64,000 bases of DNA from Apoda limacodes (taxonomy: Eukaryota; Arthropoda; Insecta; Lepidoptera; Limacodidae). The notes beneath the pieces are model-generated. The model was not told where the DNA came from, made no database searches, and saw only the letters and a program-made list of their open reading frames with translations. Each line of letters begins with the position of its first letter. Positions within the stretch are counted from its first letter, which is position 1. The DNA is taken from assembly GCA_946406115.1 (NCBI GenBank), contig OX291547.1:15691001-15755000 (forward strand), read 5' to 3'. The translations under genes and the position numbers were made by a program. Positions 1 through 13,300 of the stretch are shown here, piece after piece.

Positions 1-282
1 ATAATTCAATATTGAAATCGCCAGTCAGGATCACGTATTTACGAGTGTTTTTATTTTTTAGTACTTGGTGAATAAAATTATCATAGTTCGTCAAAAAATA
101 TTTTGCGTCCGATTTCAGTATGCTATACATAAATATTAAACAACAGTCATACTGAGGAAAGTCTATACCACAACATTCGAATGTCAATTTTTTCGTAAAC
201 TTTTTGGTACACTGAACTCTTTGCATTCAAAAGCCCTCCGTCCTAAAATACATACACCTTCTCGCTTTTGTTTTAACCTACA
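1..282 (-). pseudogene. LINE endonuclease fragment, cut by the window edge
   Basis: Read on the minus strand, the DNA gives an REGVCIL stretch, then ECCGIDFPQYDCC, then KYVILTGDFNIE, the GDFN metal-site motif of APE-type endonucleases of non-LTR retrotransposons. One frame change falls in the A-run complementary to 189-194. The open frame 226-1 has an in-frame stop just before its ATG and runs off the window. This is a relic, since nothing LINE-like continues upstream of about 282. Confidence 0.6.
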
Positions 283-1880
283 AAATGAAGTCAACAATAT
301 GTATCTTTTTAGTTGTATGTTTTTGATGTTATCGCTTTTAACAAACGTTTCAGACAGACAAACAAAATTAATAGGTGTTCCCTTCGCCTGAAATTCGTGT
401 ATTGTTATTTATTAAATATCTTTATTATTGAAGAAGCCTGCCATATTTTGATGAAAAAAATTTACAGATTTAGTCTCAAAAAAAAAAAACATTTTTATTT
501 ACCGACTTAAGACTTTCTGGTGCTTTGTTCATTTTTTCACTATTTTTACCAAATACGGAAAGTAGAAAGATATGGCACCTTTGCAAGGAATAACTATTTG
601 ATGTTTTGAGTCGAAAAACTGCCGTTGCGATTTAGCTATCGTTTGCGAAATATTAAGCTTTAAAGTGCATTTTTTTGTTACAGCCTGTTCATGGAAAAAA
701 AATCATGGAAGTAGCATATATAATGCAATTAAAAGGGAAACTATTATGAATGTTAGTTAAGTTTTAACTAGATTAGCAAAGTAGGCTTTACAAACTTTTT
801 TAATAGCCGGCCAAGTTAAAAAAAGTTTTTGGAAAAGTAAAACCTTCGTACAAATTCGATTAAAAGGTACTTAGATGATATTGGTACTTGTGTAAAACTG
901 GTATTAAATCAACTTTTCTTATTATTTGCTTTCTACGAGGAGAAAATTGTCATTATATTAGGTTTGAAAAGCCATTTTCATAAATTCAACGCCAAAACAT
1001 AAAATTTTATTGTAATACATTCATAAATTAAGTTGGTTATAAATAAAGTTATTCGTTTTCATACAAAATGTAGTTTTTGTACAAAAAAAATATATTTGGC
1101 ATTCGACTTCAAGGAGAAGAAACCACAGCTCAATGTTCCATGTGCATGCAAGGTTTATTTTTCACCTTTTTTTGGGTTTTGGGTTTTTGGGCCGTAAGAA
1201 TCCCACACTGATTACCAAATTTATGGCAGGTGGAGCCGCTAGCAGAATCTTTAATAAACTCAATACGAGCAAATATTACCAGTTGTCTGGACATTAAGCT
1301 AAGAGAATGATCCATAAAACACATTGTTAATTTCGTTAAAAAAAAACTACAAAATTAGTATGTCTGTTATTAACACTAAAGATAGAGTAGCTATAAGGAA
1401 CAAACTTAAGATAAATTTGTTTTAAGAAGGATGGCTTCAATTTTTTCACTAGTGACAAAAAATAATAAACTTTGTTAAACATCAGCGTATAGGCCTGAGT
1501 GTAAAGGCTGGCTAAATGCTTATTTCAATTTGAAATGACTTTTTAGGAATAAAAAATGGTGTATCAAATAGTGTTTGTTTGTTTGTCTATCACGGTAAAT
1601 TTTTTCCGAATTTACTGAACCGATTAAGTAGGAATTTGGTACATATCATTTACATAAACATATGAACTTCTGTGACCTAAACACGGATTGTAACGTAAAT
1701 AATTGAATTTTGATTATGAGGGTGATATTTGTCAAAAAAATTTATACATGGTTACATGTGAGATATGAAATAAAAAGGCTTGTTGTGAATGTCACATTTT
1801 TTAGATGAAATTGACCATTCCCCTGCTTATTTCCCCGACTAGAAACTTAAATTTTATAAATTTTAAAATTTCGTTGTTAT
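283..1880. other. AT-rich DNA, no gene recognised
   Basis: Short open frames at 313-510 (+) and 1130-1324 (-) show no family motif. The stretch 1560-1760 resembles a decayed dispersed repeat (gtttgtttgtctatcacgg, then 'ccgattaagtaggaatttgg'). Confidence 0.5.
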
Positions 1881-1884
1881 CTTT

Positions 1885-2070
1885 ATATATATAATTCTAC
1901 TATACGTGTGTATGTCACTGTTCCCTCCTAAACGGTTACACCGATTTGAATGATTTTTTTTGTTTTTGTTTGGGTGGCGCCCTGGATGGTTTAGATTCAC
2001 AAATCAGCCCGGCAGATGGCGCTGCAGTCTGTATTATGCAGGACAACGTCTGGCCGGTCAGCTAGTTTCT
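1885..2070 (+). repeat. dispersed repeat fragment ('tgtcactgttccctcctaaacgg' type)
   Basis: The run from 'tatacgtgtgtatgtcactg' through 'agatggcgctgcagtc' to 'ggccggtcagctagtt' matches a repeat I recall from lepidopteran genomes. Its ends are not defined here. Confidence 0.5.
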
Positions 2071-2184
2071 TTATAGATTACAGGAGAACCTATGAGAAGT
2101 TTATGGTCCTAAAAGTACGTGTATTTCTCTTATGGTAAATATTGGGCGTAGGTATAAAACGTACATATCCAATAACTTTTAACT

Positions 2185-2470
2185 AGATACGGAACCCTAG
2201 GTGCGGGAGTCCAACTCGCACTATACGTCATGTTTTTATTAATCAATAAACCATGTTGGAAATAAAGGTACCTGCTACATAAAATGAATTTAATGTTACC
2301 GTAGGTACCCTAGGTACACAAACGAGTGTCCTAGGTACCTAACTATGGTAGGTAGGTAACCTACCTGTTTATTTTTTAATAATCAATCTTTATACTTTTT
2401 CTGTAGCGAAAAGTTTTAGGTAGGTAACTATTCTGTGCGCTGATATAATTAGATTTACTTACCTACTTGC
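2185..2470. repeat. GGTACC/CCTAGG-rich simple repeat
   Basis: After a scrap of the 'acggaaccctaggtgcggg' repeat (2192-2225), the DNA cycles through taggtacc, cctaggtacc and taggtaggtaacctacc. These are short self-complementary units around 2300-2460. Confidence 0.5.
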
Positions 2471-3655
2471 AATTTGATTTTATTTTACTTTTAAATTTTA
2501 TGTACCCAGTGAAAATATGACAATGATGTCTATTTCATTAAGCAGAAGAGATCCCCTTCAGGGATAAGCCCTTCTTCTGTATTATAATTTTAGTGTATGT
2601 AGTTTCTGTTTTAGTTTCTTATTTTAATTACATACAATAAAGTGTATACAAACAAACTATTTAATGGTTATTACCTGTTTTTATATTCTTACGGAAATAT
2701 ATTTACGTATATACTAAGAACAAAATTTAAAAAAAGTTTAATAGGTATATAAAAATACGCATGTACGAATACCTAACTATATGCATTAATATTAATATTT
2801 CCTTAAAATAATTAATTAAAATATAAATTACGAGCGCAAATATTTAGTCAATTGTACTAAATTTGGTCTATTTTAATAACCATTATGTGAATGTATTGTA
2901 TGAATAGGCCCAATAGTAGGATTCTAGGTATCTGTAGGGAAAATGAGATGTGGTAAAAGTGTAACTCATTCAGGAAACTACTAAATAGCGAGTAACAAAT
3001 ATATCTCTGCAACAACGTTATTGTGGCTTCCGTTCAGAGATCAATTTGTTAATCTTTATTGTAAAAAAAAAAGAATTACGAACAATTTCAAACATTTCGA
3101 TCTATTTTATTAAAAATTTATTAATACATATTCTGTCTAAACTAACTTGGTGCGTATTGCTGCAAAAAATGACAAAATTTTGTCGCACAACAAGAAATAA
3201 TACACTTGCGCAACGACATACGTAAGACTGACTATGGTGAAGATGAATGGTACACGAATTGAATAGTGTTCTATACTGTAGCGATCATTCTTTATTTAGT
3301 CGGGTTATAATGAGAGTTCCGCTGGATTAGTCCAAATTTACATTATTTTAAAGTTTAATTAATAACCATTAAAAAAATTAAAACTTGGGCTGTAAAGAAA
3401 ATTAAAGCGCCGATTTTCAGTATAACTTTTATCTGAGTATCTTTGATAGATCAGAGGACAAATTCGAAAATGACGGAAAAAGCGTCTTAGTTATAATTTT
3501 TTTGTAAAGTTCGGAAAGTAAATTTAAACTGGTAAAATTATTCTCAAATGTTGGTATTTCATATATGAAAAATCCAGAATCCTGGACTGTCAAATTTCAG
3601 AGACAATTTCGATCACATTTGATGCAATTTGATTCTGCGACTGTTAAACCCTTAA
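2471..3655. other. AT-rich DNA, nothing recognised
   Basis: No long open frame on either strand and no structured repeat seen. Confidence 0.5.
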
Positions 3656-3658
3656 TAC

Positions 3659-4025
3659 ATTGATAAATGCGAAAGTAACTCTGTCTGTCTGTCTGTCTGT
3701 CTGTTACCTCTTTACGTGTAAGCCGCTGTACCGATTAGGTTAAAATTTGGCATGAAGACAGTTTAAGTCCCGAGGAAGGACATATGTAGGCTACTTGAAA
3801 ACGTCAAGTGCGAGTCGTTTTTTTTCTATAATTGAAAAGGTGCCGTTGAACACCGATAACCGAATGTAGGGCGGGTGGAGCCGTAGGCAAATTTGGCATG
3901 GAGATAGTGTGAGTCTAGGGGAATTCCATAGGCTACTTTAATACGTCAAGTGTGAGTCTGTGCTTTTTTCTTAATTGAGACACCGAATTTAGGGCGGGTG
4001 AAATCGCGGGATAAAGCTAGTTTGA
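3659..4025 (+). repeat. dispersed repeat with (CTGT)n and duplicated tail
   Basis: Begins 'gcgaaagtaactctgtctg' with a (CTGT)n run at about 3679-3702, then 'ccgattaggttaaaatttgg'. The tail ('accgaatgtagggcgggtgg', 'aaatttggcatggagatag') occurs twice in tandem. Relatives lie at 12050-12440, 13265-13405 and, reversed, 46890-47115. Confidence 0.6.
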
Positions 4026-4127
4026 AATAAAGCTCAAATGACTCCCAATTCCTTTTCGCCAGACTACTTAATATTCTTTAGCTACATACTAAATGTTAAT
4101 AAAAACACACAACAAAAAGAACAAAGT

Positions 4128-4133
4128 TTTATT
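4128..4133 (-). other. candidate polyadenylation signal of tko-A
   Basis: AATAAA on the minus strand, about 70 bases past the tko-A stop. It is a common hexamer in AT-rich DNA, so the position is the only support. Confidence 0.45.
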
Positions 4134-4202
4134 TTAATTCATGAAATATATAATTTATCAACTAGAACACAGTAAAATAAATGCAAGTCCAATTTCAATA
4201 CA

Positions 4203-4384
4203 CTACACTGAATTCTGGCTATAAGTTCCATAATTTGCAGGAAACAGATCGTTATAAGGGATCTTTGAAAATATTCTGTTGATGAAGCGTGTTCCTATTA
4301 ATTTCCAGCTAACTTGAGCATAGGGTAGCAGCTCCTGGTACAACCATTTCCAATTTTCGTTCCCATATTTATTCACAAATTCAA
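4203..4384 (-). CDS. tko-A exon 6 (C-terminus with 9-residue extension)
   Basis: The exon encodes NENWKWLYQELLPYAQ, then KIPYNDLFPAN, then the extra YGTYSQNSV before TAG at 4203-4205. It is 182 bp against 155 bp in both paralogues, the difference coming from loss of the ancestral stop. Confidence 0.87.
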
Positions 4385-7300
4385 CTGGAAAAAAAAAACA
4401 GTTTTTTTATTTACAGCCATTTTTATCCTGCCGGGAGTGCTGGCAGAAGTGAAAACATTCTAGCTATTTACTTCCCATCACTTCGTATACATATTTATTT
4501 ATTATAAATAATAATGTTTGTTTATTTACTTTTTTGACGTAGTATATTTGACATCTCAATCTGTCAATCGCCATATACTAACAATAAAAACTAACCTAAT
4601 GTAAATAAGGTCACGGGTCCTGACGCGAGTTCCGTCTTAGGAATTCTGAATGCATGTTCGATCACGTCACGTGACCTGACGCGAGTTTACCATTTTTTAC
4701 CCATCACAAAAAAAGTGCATATGTCAACACTTACACACACCTAGAATAATTTGGCAAGAAGCAAGGTCTCACAGCAAAAGTGGAGAAAAAATGAAAATAT
4801 TAATGATTTCTAGTTAAATCACACACTAAACATATCTGTATGTCTGTTTCTTAAAACCCTTTTTCCTGGAAACGCATAAAGGTATCCAGTTGAATGTAAC
4901 TTCTCATACTTAGATCTATAGACTTTTAGAGTTCAAAAAGACAAGCTCCTAAGTAACACAATCATAAATACGGCCATTTGTATATTTTCACATTCACAAA
5001 TAAATAAAAACCTGCAGGGTATTTGGTTGCTCCGTATTGACGGTAAGCAATAACAAACACAAAAATACAAAAAGACTTTCACAAATATATATAAGTTTAG
5101 ATTTATTAAGATTTAGTAGTGAAAACAGAAAAAAATCAAAGGTGCACTAAAGATATCTTATGCTATGTCAGTTACCTCAAGCATGCCCTTGTACGCTGCA
5201 TTTCTCTCCATTATTGTAGCAATAGATAAATGTAGACAAGAAAATAATTTGTACAGCGTGTGAAAAGTAGAATATAGTCACTTCTGGGAGAAACAACAGA
5301 ATGAAGTTCGCTAAGGGCGCCTATGTGCGTTTTCTGAATAATCACATCCATTAGTCTTATTTTATCACACAGGTTAGTCATTTAATTTATATGCTGCACA
5401 ATTACCGTCATGTTAGTTATTTTCTTTAGACGTAAGGTAGAATGAGGTAGATGATAGGTAAATGTGAGGTAGACACCAGATTAACATGACGTAGTCACTA
5501 TATAGACTAAGGGTAGACATGAGGGGGGTGTGATGTAGACATAAAGTAGTTTTAAGGTAGACATGAGTTAGATGTAAGGTAGACACTGGGTAAGCATGAG
5601 GTAGACAAAATAGACACGAGATAGGCATAAGAAAGACAATAAAAAGACATAACGTAAGGATAAGGCATACCTACGCTTGTATAGACCTAGTTACAAGATA
5701 GACACGAAGACCTAGTTACAAGATAGACAAGAAGTAGACTTGAGATTGACACGAGGTGGACATGAGGTGGTCAGTTACCTCAAGCATGCCCTTGTACGCT
5801 GCATTTCTCTCCATTATTGTAGCAATAGATAAATGTAGACAAGAAAATAATTTGTACAGCGTGTGAAAAGTAGAATATAGTCACTTCTGGGAGAAACAAC
5901 AGAATGAAGTTCGCTAAGGGCGCCTATGTGCGTTTTCTGAATAATCACATCCATTAGTCTTATTTTATCACACAGGTTAGTCATTTAATTTATATGCTGC
6001 ACAATTACCGTCATGTTAGTTATTTTCTTTAGACGTAAGGTAGAATGAGGTAGATGATAGGTAAATGTGAGGTAGACACCAGAATAACATGACGTAGTCA
6101 CTATATAGACTTAGGGTAGACATGAGGGGGGTGTGATGTAGACATAAAGTAGTTTTAAGGTAGACATGAGTTAGATGTAAGGTAGACACTGGGTAAGCAT
6201 GAGGTAGACAAAATAGACACGAGATAGGCATAAGAAAGACAATAAAAAGACATAACGTAAGGATAAGGTATACCTACGCTTGTATAGACCTAGTTACAAG
6301 ATAGACACGAAGACCTAGTTACAAGATAGACAAGAAGTAGACTTGAGATTGACACGAGGTGGTCAGTTACCTCAAGCATGCCCTTGTACGCTGCATTTCT
6401 CTCCATTATTGTAGCAATAGATAAATGTAGACAAGAAAATAATTTGTACAGCGTGTGAAAAGTAGAATATAGTCACTTCTGGGAACAACAGAATGAAGTT
6501 CGCTAAGGGCTCCTATGCGCGTTTTCTGAATAATCACATCCATTAGTCTTATTTTATCACACAGGTTAGGCATTTTATTTATATGCTGCACAATTACCGT
6601 CATGTTAGTTATTTTCTTTAGCAAAACGTTTTCACATGTCAGCGATAGCTTTGTCCAGTTTAGTGTAGTGGTAGACAACAGGCAAAAGAGTGGTGCACAT
6701 GAGGTAGACACGAGGTTGACTTGAGAAAGACATGAGGTAGTCGCGACAAAGGCACGAGGTAGATATAAGGTGTTCACAAGGTAGATGGAGAAAGATAGGT
6801 AGACATAATGCAGACACCAGGTAGGCATAAGATAGACGTAAGGTAGAATGAGGTAGATGATAGGTAAATGTGAGGTAGACACCAGATTAACATGACGTAG
6901 TCACTATATAGACTTAGGGTAGACATGAGGGGGGTGTGATGTAGACATAAAGTAGTTTTAAGGTAGACATGAGTTAGATGTAAGGTAGACACTGGGTAAG
7001 CATGAGGTAGACAAAATAGACACGAGATAGGCATAAGAAAGACAATAAAAAACATAACGTAACACATGTTATGAGGGGAACATACATAAAAATAGATCAA
7101 GAGCAAGTCGAACACGCGCACCAAGGAGGGTCCCGTATTATCACAAAAAGCACGAGCCCAATAAAACGATGAGTTACTTAATTACCTAATAAAAGTAGAT
7201 ATACTTACTAAAATATTTGTTTTTGGGATCGTCGGTCGTGAGAAAAGACTTCATCCTGCCTACATCAGGTTTCATATAGAAATTGTCAATATTTATATAA

Positions 7301-10300
7301 GTTACATTATTTCTTTGCTCTGGCTTTCCATCTATCTTCCATGTGAAGTCTAATTCATCTGTAATTTAAATTTATATAGTGTTTATTTAATATTTACTTT
7401 TAATTTATATAGTGTTTATTTAATATTTACGTATGTTCGTCTGTCCAAACACATTTTAGACTGTAAGTACTAAACAAATATTCGCGTATTTATTAATGAA
7501 CTTAGTGTTCGAATAGTAAGAATAAGGATAATCTTTATTTGCATAAATAAAGTATAATATAGGTCTTAATCTATTATTTCTAGTATTATTTTTTTTATAC
7601 CACTAAGGTGGCAAACGGTAAGCGGTCACCGTAGCCTATGGACGCTTGCAATACCAGGGGTTTCACTTGTGCGTTCCACCAGAAATCTAATAACTTCTTT
7701 CTTGAAGAACCCCATACTGTAGTCCTTAGAGAAAACCTTGGCAGGAAGCTCATTCCACAACCCAAGCGTTCGCGGGAGGAAGTTTCTCAACTTAAACTGT
7801 CTTAAGCTAATTCTATTTAACAAACAGGCTGTGAAAATTTTAGTAATTTGATTAGTCTATCGTATGCCTTAAGTCTATCGTTGGTTACTTAACTAAGAAA
7901 TAAAAAAAAACAATATACATAACTATAAAATAAAATCAGATTATTAATGTCAGAAAAATCATATTTTTAATCAAGATATTGCATGGCAAGAACTGTAACT
8001 GAACTTTTTTTGTTATTAAACACATAATTTCCATGTATGTCAAGATTACTTTTAGTAATAGGGTTTAGAAGTAGCGTTTATGTAATTGACTTATGATCTT
8101 TTTTAAGTGTAGGCTCAAGTGAAACTTTGAGAGATTGTGTGATTAGTTTATGTAGGTACATTTGGGATAGTCTCTCCTGTTTGACTAATTTACTGTTTGA
8201 AAGTAAAATTATTTTAAATGGACATATAGTCCAATCAATTTAGAAAATGAAAAAACATTAATTGGTAGAGTTTTGAATTTTGGTGTACATGTTCATTAAG
8301 ACCTCCCGTTGTGCATACTAAAAGTCCCCATCGATAGCTGATGCGCTTGCGCCGCCATCTTGGAAAAAAGGTACCCTTTTTTAGTTTTTTGGCTAAAAAT
8401 TTATCTAATTTGACTGTACTAATGGGTTAGTACAAGCCGAGCGTAGCGGCGTAGTGCTATTCTATGTTCCATACATATAAAGGAGTAAGCTAACTGACTG
8501 GTTGATAAGCATCACACAGCCTAAACAATCGAGTCTAGTGACTTGAAATTTTGTGTAGAAGTTCCGTAGGCGAGCCTAATAAAAGGATTTTGCAAAATGG
8601 GGCTTGCAAGTTTGTCTGGAAATCCATCATTTTTGAAGCTAAATGTATAAAAATTGGTATCCGGTCTTCAGGGTGAAATTGAGATAGAAGTGAAGAGGGC
8701 AAACTAGGGTATAAAAATTCAGATATTTTAGTAGGTAGAACCTTAAACATATTTTTTTTCAAAAGTCCCCACGGGCCAAGTGAATAAACGTGTAGATTCA
8801 GTTAAATAAAATGTAAGACAATAAGCTGTGGCAAAATTGAGTTTTTTTCTTGTTGATATGTTTATGTAGGTAATTTTGTTGTTGCAGCTTAGAACATTCA
8901 TTACGGCCTACATAAATAAATGGAAGAAAATGGTGTTTTGTATTCGGTGTAGGTACGTATTTATTCGCATTCGCATTCACATCAACTTCTAAAGAATTAA
9001 AATTTTTGTGAGTACCTACGTACATATCTTCTCGATTTTATTGTCTTCACCTTTACATATTTTTTTGTCTCAATATATACACCTTGATTGCCAATATTAA
9101 TTATTTTCATTATTTTTTTCAGCTACTATTTGAAGTTGTCAATAGGGTTTATGAACCTTTTGGGCGCAAGTTTCCCTAACTCGTAAAGTAACTCGAAATA
9201 CGACAAGAAAACTTACGCATGGTGCAGTTAAACTCCCCACTAGAGTTAACTCTCAGACTACCGAGGACACCATATCCGTTGTAGGAGCCGTTGATAGAAG
9301 TTCGGGGCGAAAACAAATCAACCTCGAGGTGAAAGTTTTCTTCATCCGCCTGCAGTCTAAAAATTAAATAAACGAAATTATATGAAAACAGGTGTGAGTA
9401 GACTTCGGATTAAGACGACCATTATCTGGCGAACATGAGATGAAAAAAAGTTACATAAAGAATGTGGCCGGGTATGTCATACCCGAATTTTAATACTTAT
9501 ACCACTACTAGCTGTCCCGGCGAACGTTGTTCCGCTGCCGTCCCTTTGTACCCGGCGAAAGTTGGTTTTTACCTATAGTGCCCGAGTATCTTTTAAGTTG
9601 GATCAAATAACAGATATTTACGAAGTTTGATCAAAATCGGTTCAGTAGTTTAGGAGTCCATTGAGGACAAACATTGTGACACGAGATTTATATATATTAA
9701 GATTATAGTTCCAATTAAGAATTTGTTAATTTTTTTTGATTGTACTTAATAACATAAAGGATTATAATAAAATTAAATGAATTAAGTTTCTAATTATGAA
9801 ATAATTGTTATTTATTAATATTTATCTTTTACAATGGCACAAAAATTTAAGCTTTAAAAAATCAACAATATTATTCTTATGAATTTAAATCAACCTAAAA
9901 CTTAAAGATTATGAGATCCGCCTTAAAAAAATACTATAGGATATTTAAATCAAAAATATGATCAGACACTAGGTACTGTCGAGATTAGCACAATTGTTGC
10001 ATTGTGCAACTTTGAGCACGAATATCCCAGCATTCCCAGCCAGCAGTTCGCGCCACATTGCGATTCCGCCATTATCCCCTCCCCATACCCCGTCCTTCAG
10101 CTACTCTAGTGTTGCCAGACAAATAGAAAGACACACAACTTTTAAAATAGTTTGTATTTTAACTTTGAAAGCCCTCGTTTTATAAAACTGAAAATAGTCA
10201 CGACAATAGAGCTTTGTAAATATTTTCAACTAAAAGTGTTTGAATAAACTCAATTCATATGTTTTTTAGTTATTCGCAATATCTCTCATGTTACGGAACC

Positions 10301-13300
10301 CAAACATAATACGTGTAACACCTATGGGCAGTTTTTATAACTATAAATTTTAGACAACCTAACAACCGTAATGGCAGTAATTTCCAACATTTCTTTATTA
10401 TTGCCACATTTTAAGTCAACAGATTGAACGATTACTAAGATTAACAGAACAGATAGATGGACAACGGAGGTGATTCCATAAGGGTGTCTTTTCACATTTT
10501 AGTACCGTACCCTTACTATCAATTTAAATTTCTGTGGAAATATAACACAAAATTACCTTGCATTTTTAATTATTGCGTCTTTCAGTCCCAATGTGTAAAT
10601 ATTCGTCATTACCATCGTTGCGTTTACCTGAAATTACGAAAAACAGTGGTAATTATAATTTAAATTTACATTTAATACAAATAAATTACATAAGTACTAT
10701 TTATTAGAACGAATAATATTAAAAAAGTAAGATTACGCAAATCAACAAAAAAAAACAATTATTTTTTTGTTTGTTATTTAATGACTATTTACATTGGAAA
10801 ATCACCAAAAACTATTTTTTTCTAAAAAATAGTTTGCTTTTGTACTTTATACGATAATGAATAAAATACACGATTTTTGCCAAATGCTTAGAGGTTACCA
10901 TTCTTAATAAGCAAACTTTCACAGATAAAAATATTGTTTCTTTCATAAATTAGGTATAAGAAACCAAAATCGGGTACACAGAACTCAGGGACCAAATTCG
11001 TTTTAACTTGTGTTATACATATTATATAGATGTTTATTAAAATTGTTAAGTAAGCACCGATAACGGCACATTACATTTATTTGTGTTTTTATTATTGTTA
11101 ATATACTGGAGTAACCTATTTTAAAAATTCAAATTTCCTGTTTCAAGTGGTACTTTTTCAGAAACCGGTGTTGGTGACTTTTGAATGAACATTCTAAGAC
11201 GCAGGTGACTCTTAATGCTTAATTATTTTGAACTAACTTTTGCCAGCGGCTCCGCCCGCCCTGAATTCGGTTATCGTTGTGGAACTCCTTAATTACACTC
11301 ATGAAATTTGCTACGGCAAGCTATGGCTGTAGTAAAAGTTAGTTTTAGCTCGGTTATAGTTATTCCTGCGGAAACTTTTGAATTTTTAGGATAAAAAGTA
11401 GCCTATGTCCTATTCCAGGACCTAGCCTATGTGTGTGCCAAGTTTCCTTCCGTCCAGTGGTTAAAGTGTGATTAAGTAACAAACATCCAAACTTTCACAT
11501 TTATTTATAATATTAAGTAGGATTTCGCTGTCATTAAGCATCAATATGAGCCATAAAAAAAGATAGTATTACAAAAATAATTATTTGGAAAGTAAGATTT
11601 TAAAATTTTGGCTCTTCTACTAAATAATTTCCGTATCTATCTACTTAATCGTAATTGAAATTGGAATTTTAGTCATTATAATGACTCATGACGCTTCCTC
11701 AAATTTCGGTTATGCCAGATGGTATTGTATAGATAAGAGAAAATCAATATTTTGTAAGCACATTAAGTTGGGTGCCTTAGTGCGTGATAGAGCAAAGGCA
11801 CCCAACACTGTGTTTGCAAAAAAGTTTAGATGAAACAATTTCAAACGGGTAACATATTCGAGGGTGCCAAATTCAAATATGAGTTTTTCATTCAAGAAAG
11901 CAGCTCTAATATAGTGCGTATTTTTTTGCAAAAAATCTTAGATAGGTTATTATAGAAGATTAGATCAAGACAATCAATGAGCAGTTGCTTGTGTGGCGGT
12001 AAATGCTGTCGGACCAACTTTTTAGTTTATTTTATCCGTACTATCAAAAATAAATATTATAAATGCGAAAGTAACTATGTCTGTCTATTTCTTCACGCTT
12101 AAAACGCTGTACCGGCTATGATAAAATTTGGCATGGAAATAGTTTGAGTCCCGGGAAAGGACAAAAGCTACTTAAAAACGTCACTGTGACTCGGTTTTTT
12201 TAACTATAATTGAGGAGTTGAGTTGCCGTTGAAATTCTACACTGTTAACCAAATTTAGGGCTGGTGGAACTGCGGGCAAATATGGCATAGAGATAGTTTG
12301 TGTCCCTCGGAAGGACATAGGCTACTGGAAAAGGTCAAATGTAAGTTATTTTTTTTATAATTGAGGAGTTGCCGTTGAAATCCTACACCGATAACCATAT
12401 TTAGGGCGGGTGAAACCGCGGGCAAATCCTGGTTTTTAATATGTCTAACACAAAAAGAAATAATGTGCTTTTAAAGCATAAAATCTAGCTATATCTTATT
12501 CTTAATATCTTTGATCGATACAAAAGTGTACAACTTTTATGTACTTAACTGCCTTCAAAAAGAAGGTTGTACATATGTTGTTTTTTTTAATTTTTTTATG
12601 TACCTTTTCACCGATACTATATAAGCAGATCTGGGAACATTATACCTGAAGTTTATTAATATAAAAAACTACAAACTAAAACCAATATTTTCTTTGACAT
12701 TATCTGGGGATTTTTAGTTAATCACCTTTAAATTAGGGGATAGAAGTTTCGTGACCAAGGTCTGCAAAATTATACAAGTACACAGACTTCTTATTACAAT
12801 TAAAAAAATACGTGTATCAGGTTTTAATAAAAAATATCCCTCAACCCCTTAAATTAGGTGATAAAAGTTGAAATGTAGTGACAAGTATTTATAAAAGAAA
12901 ACTTCTATGGGATGGGAAATCACAATGGTTAGGCCCCGGTTGTTGTAATATAAAAATCGTAATAAGATGTATCAGAGGTCGAATTTCAAAACTTGATGGC
13001 ATAGTAAACCAATAAACTTATGAGAATATAGTTTTTTAATCCTTTATAAACAACAAAAAAAAAACATAATTTTCATAAGCACCCATCACTGTGCCAAATT
13101 CAAATATGAGTTTTTCATTCAAGAAAGCATCTCTAATATAGTGCGTATTTTTTTGCAAAAAATCTTAGATAGGTTATTATAGAAGATTAGATCAAGACAA
13201 TCAATGAGCAGTTGCTTGTGTGGCGGTAAATGCTGTCGGACCAACTTTTTAGTTTATTTTATCCGTACTATCAAAAATAAATATTATAAATGCGAAAGTA

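Noticed and set aside
5413..7124. Minus-strand frames of 71-158 codons rich in Leu/Ser/Tyr/Cys
   Set aside because: They are readings of the minisatellite part of the triplicated unit and repeat with it; low complexity, no family.
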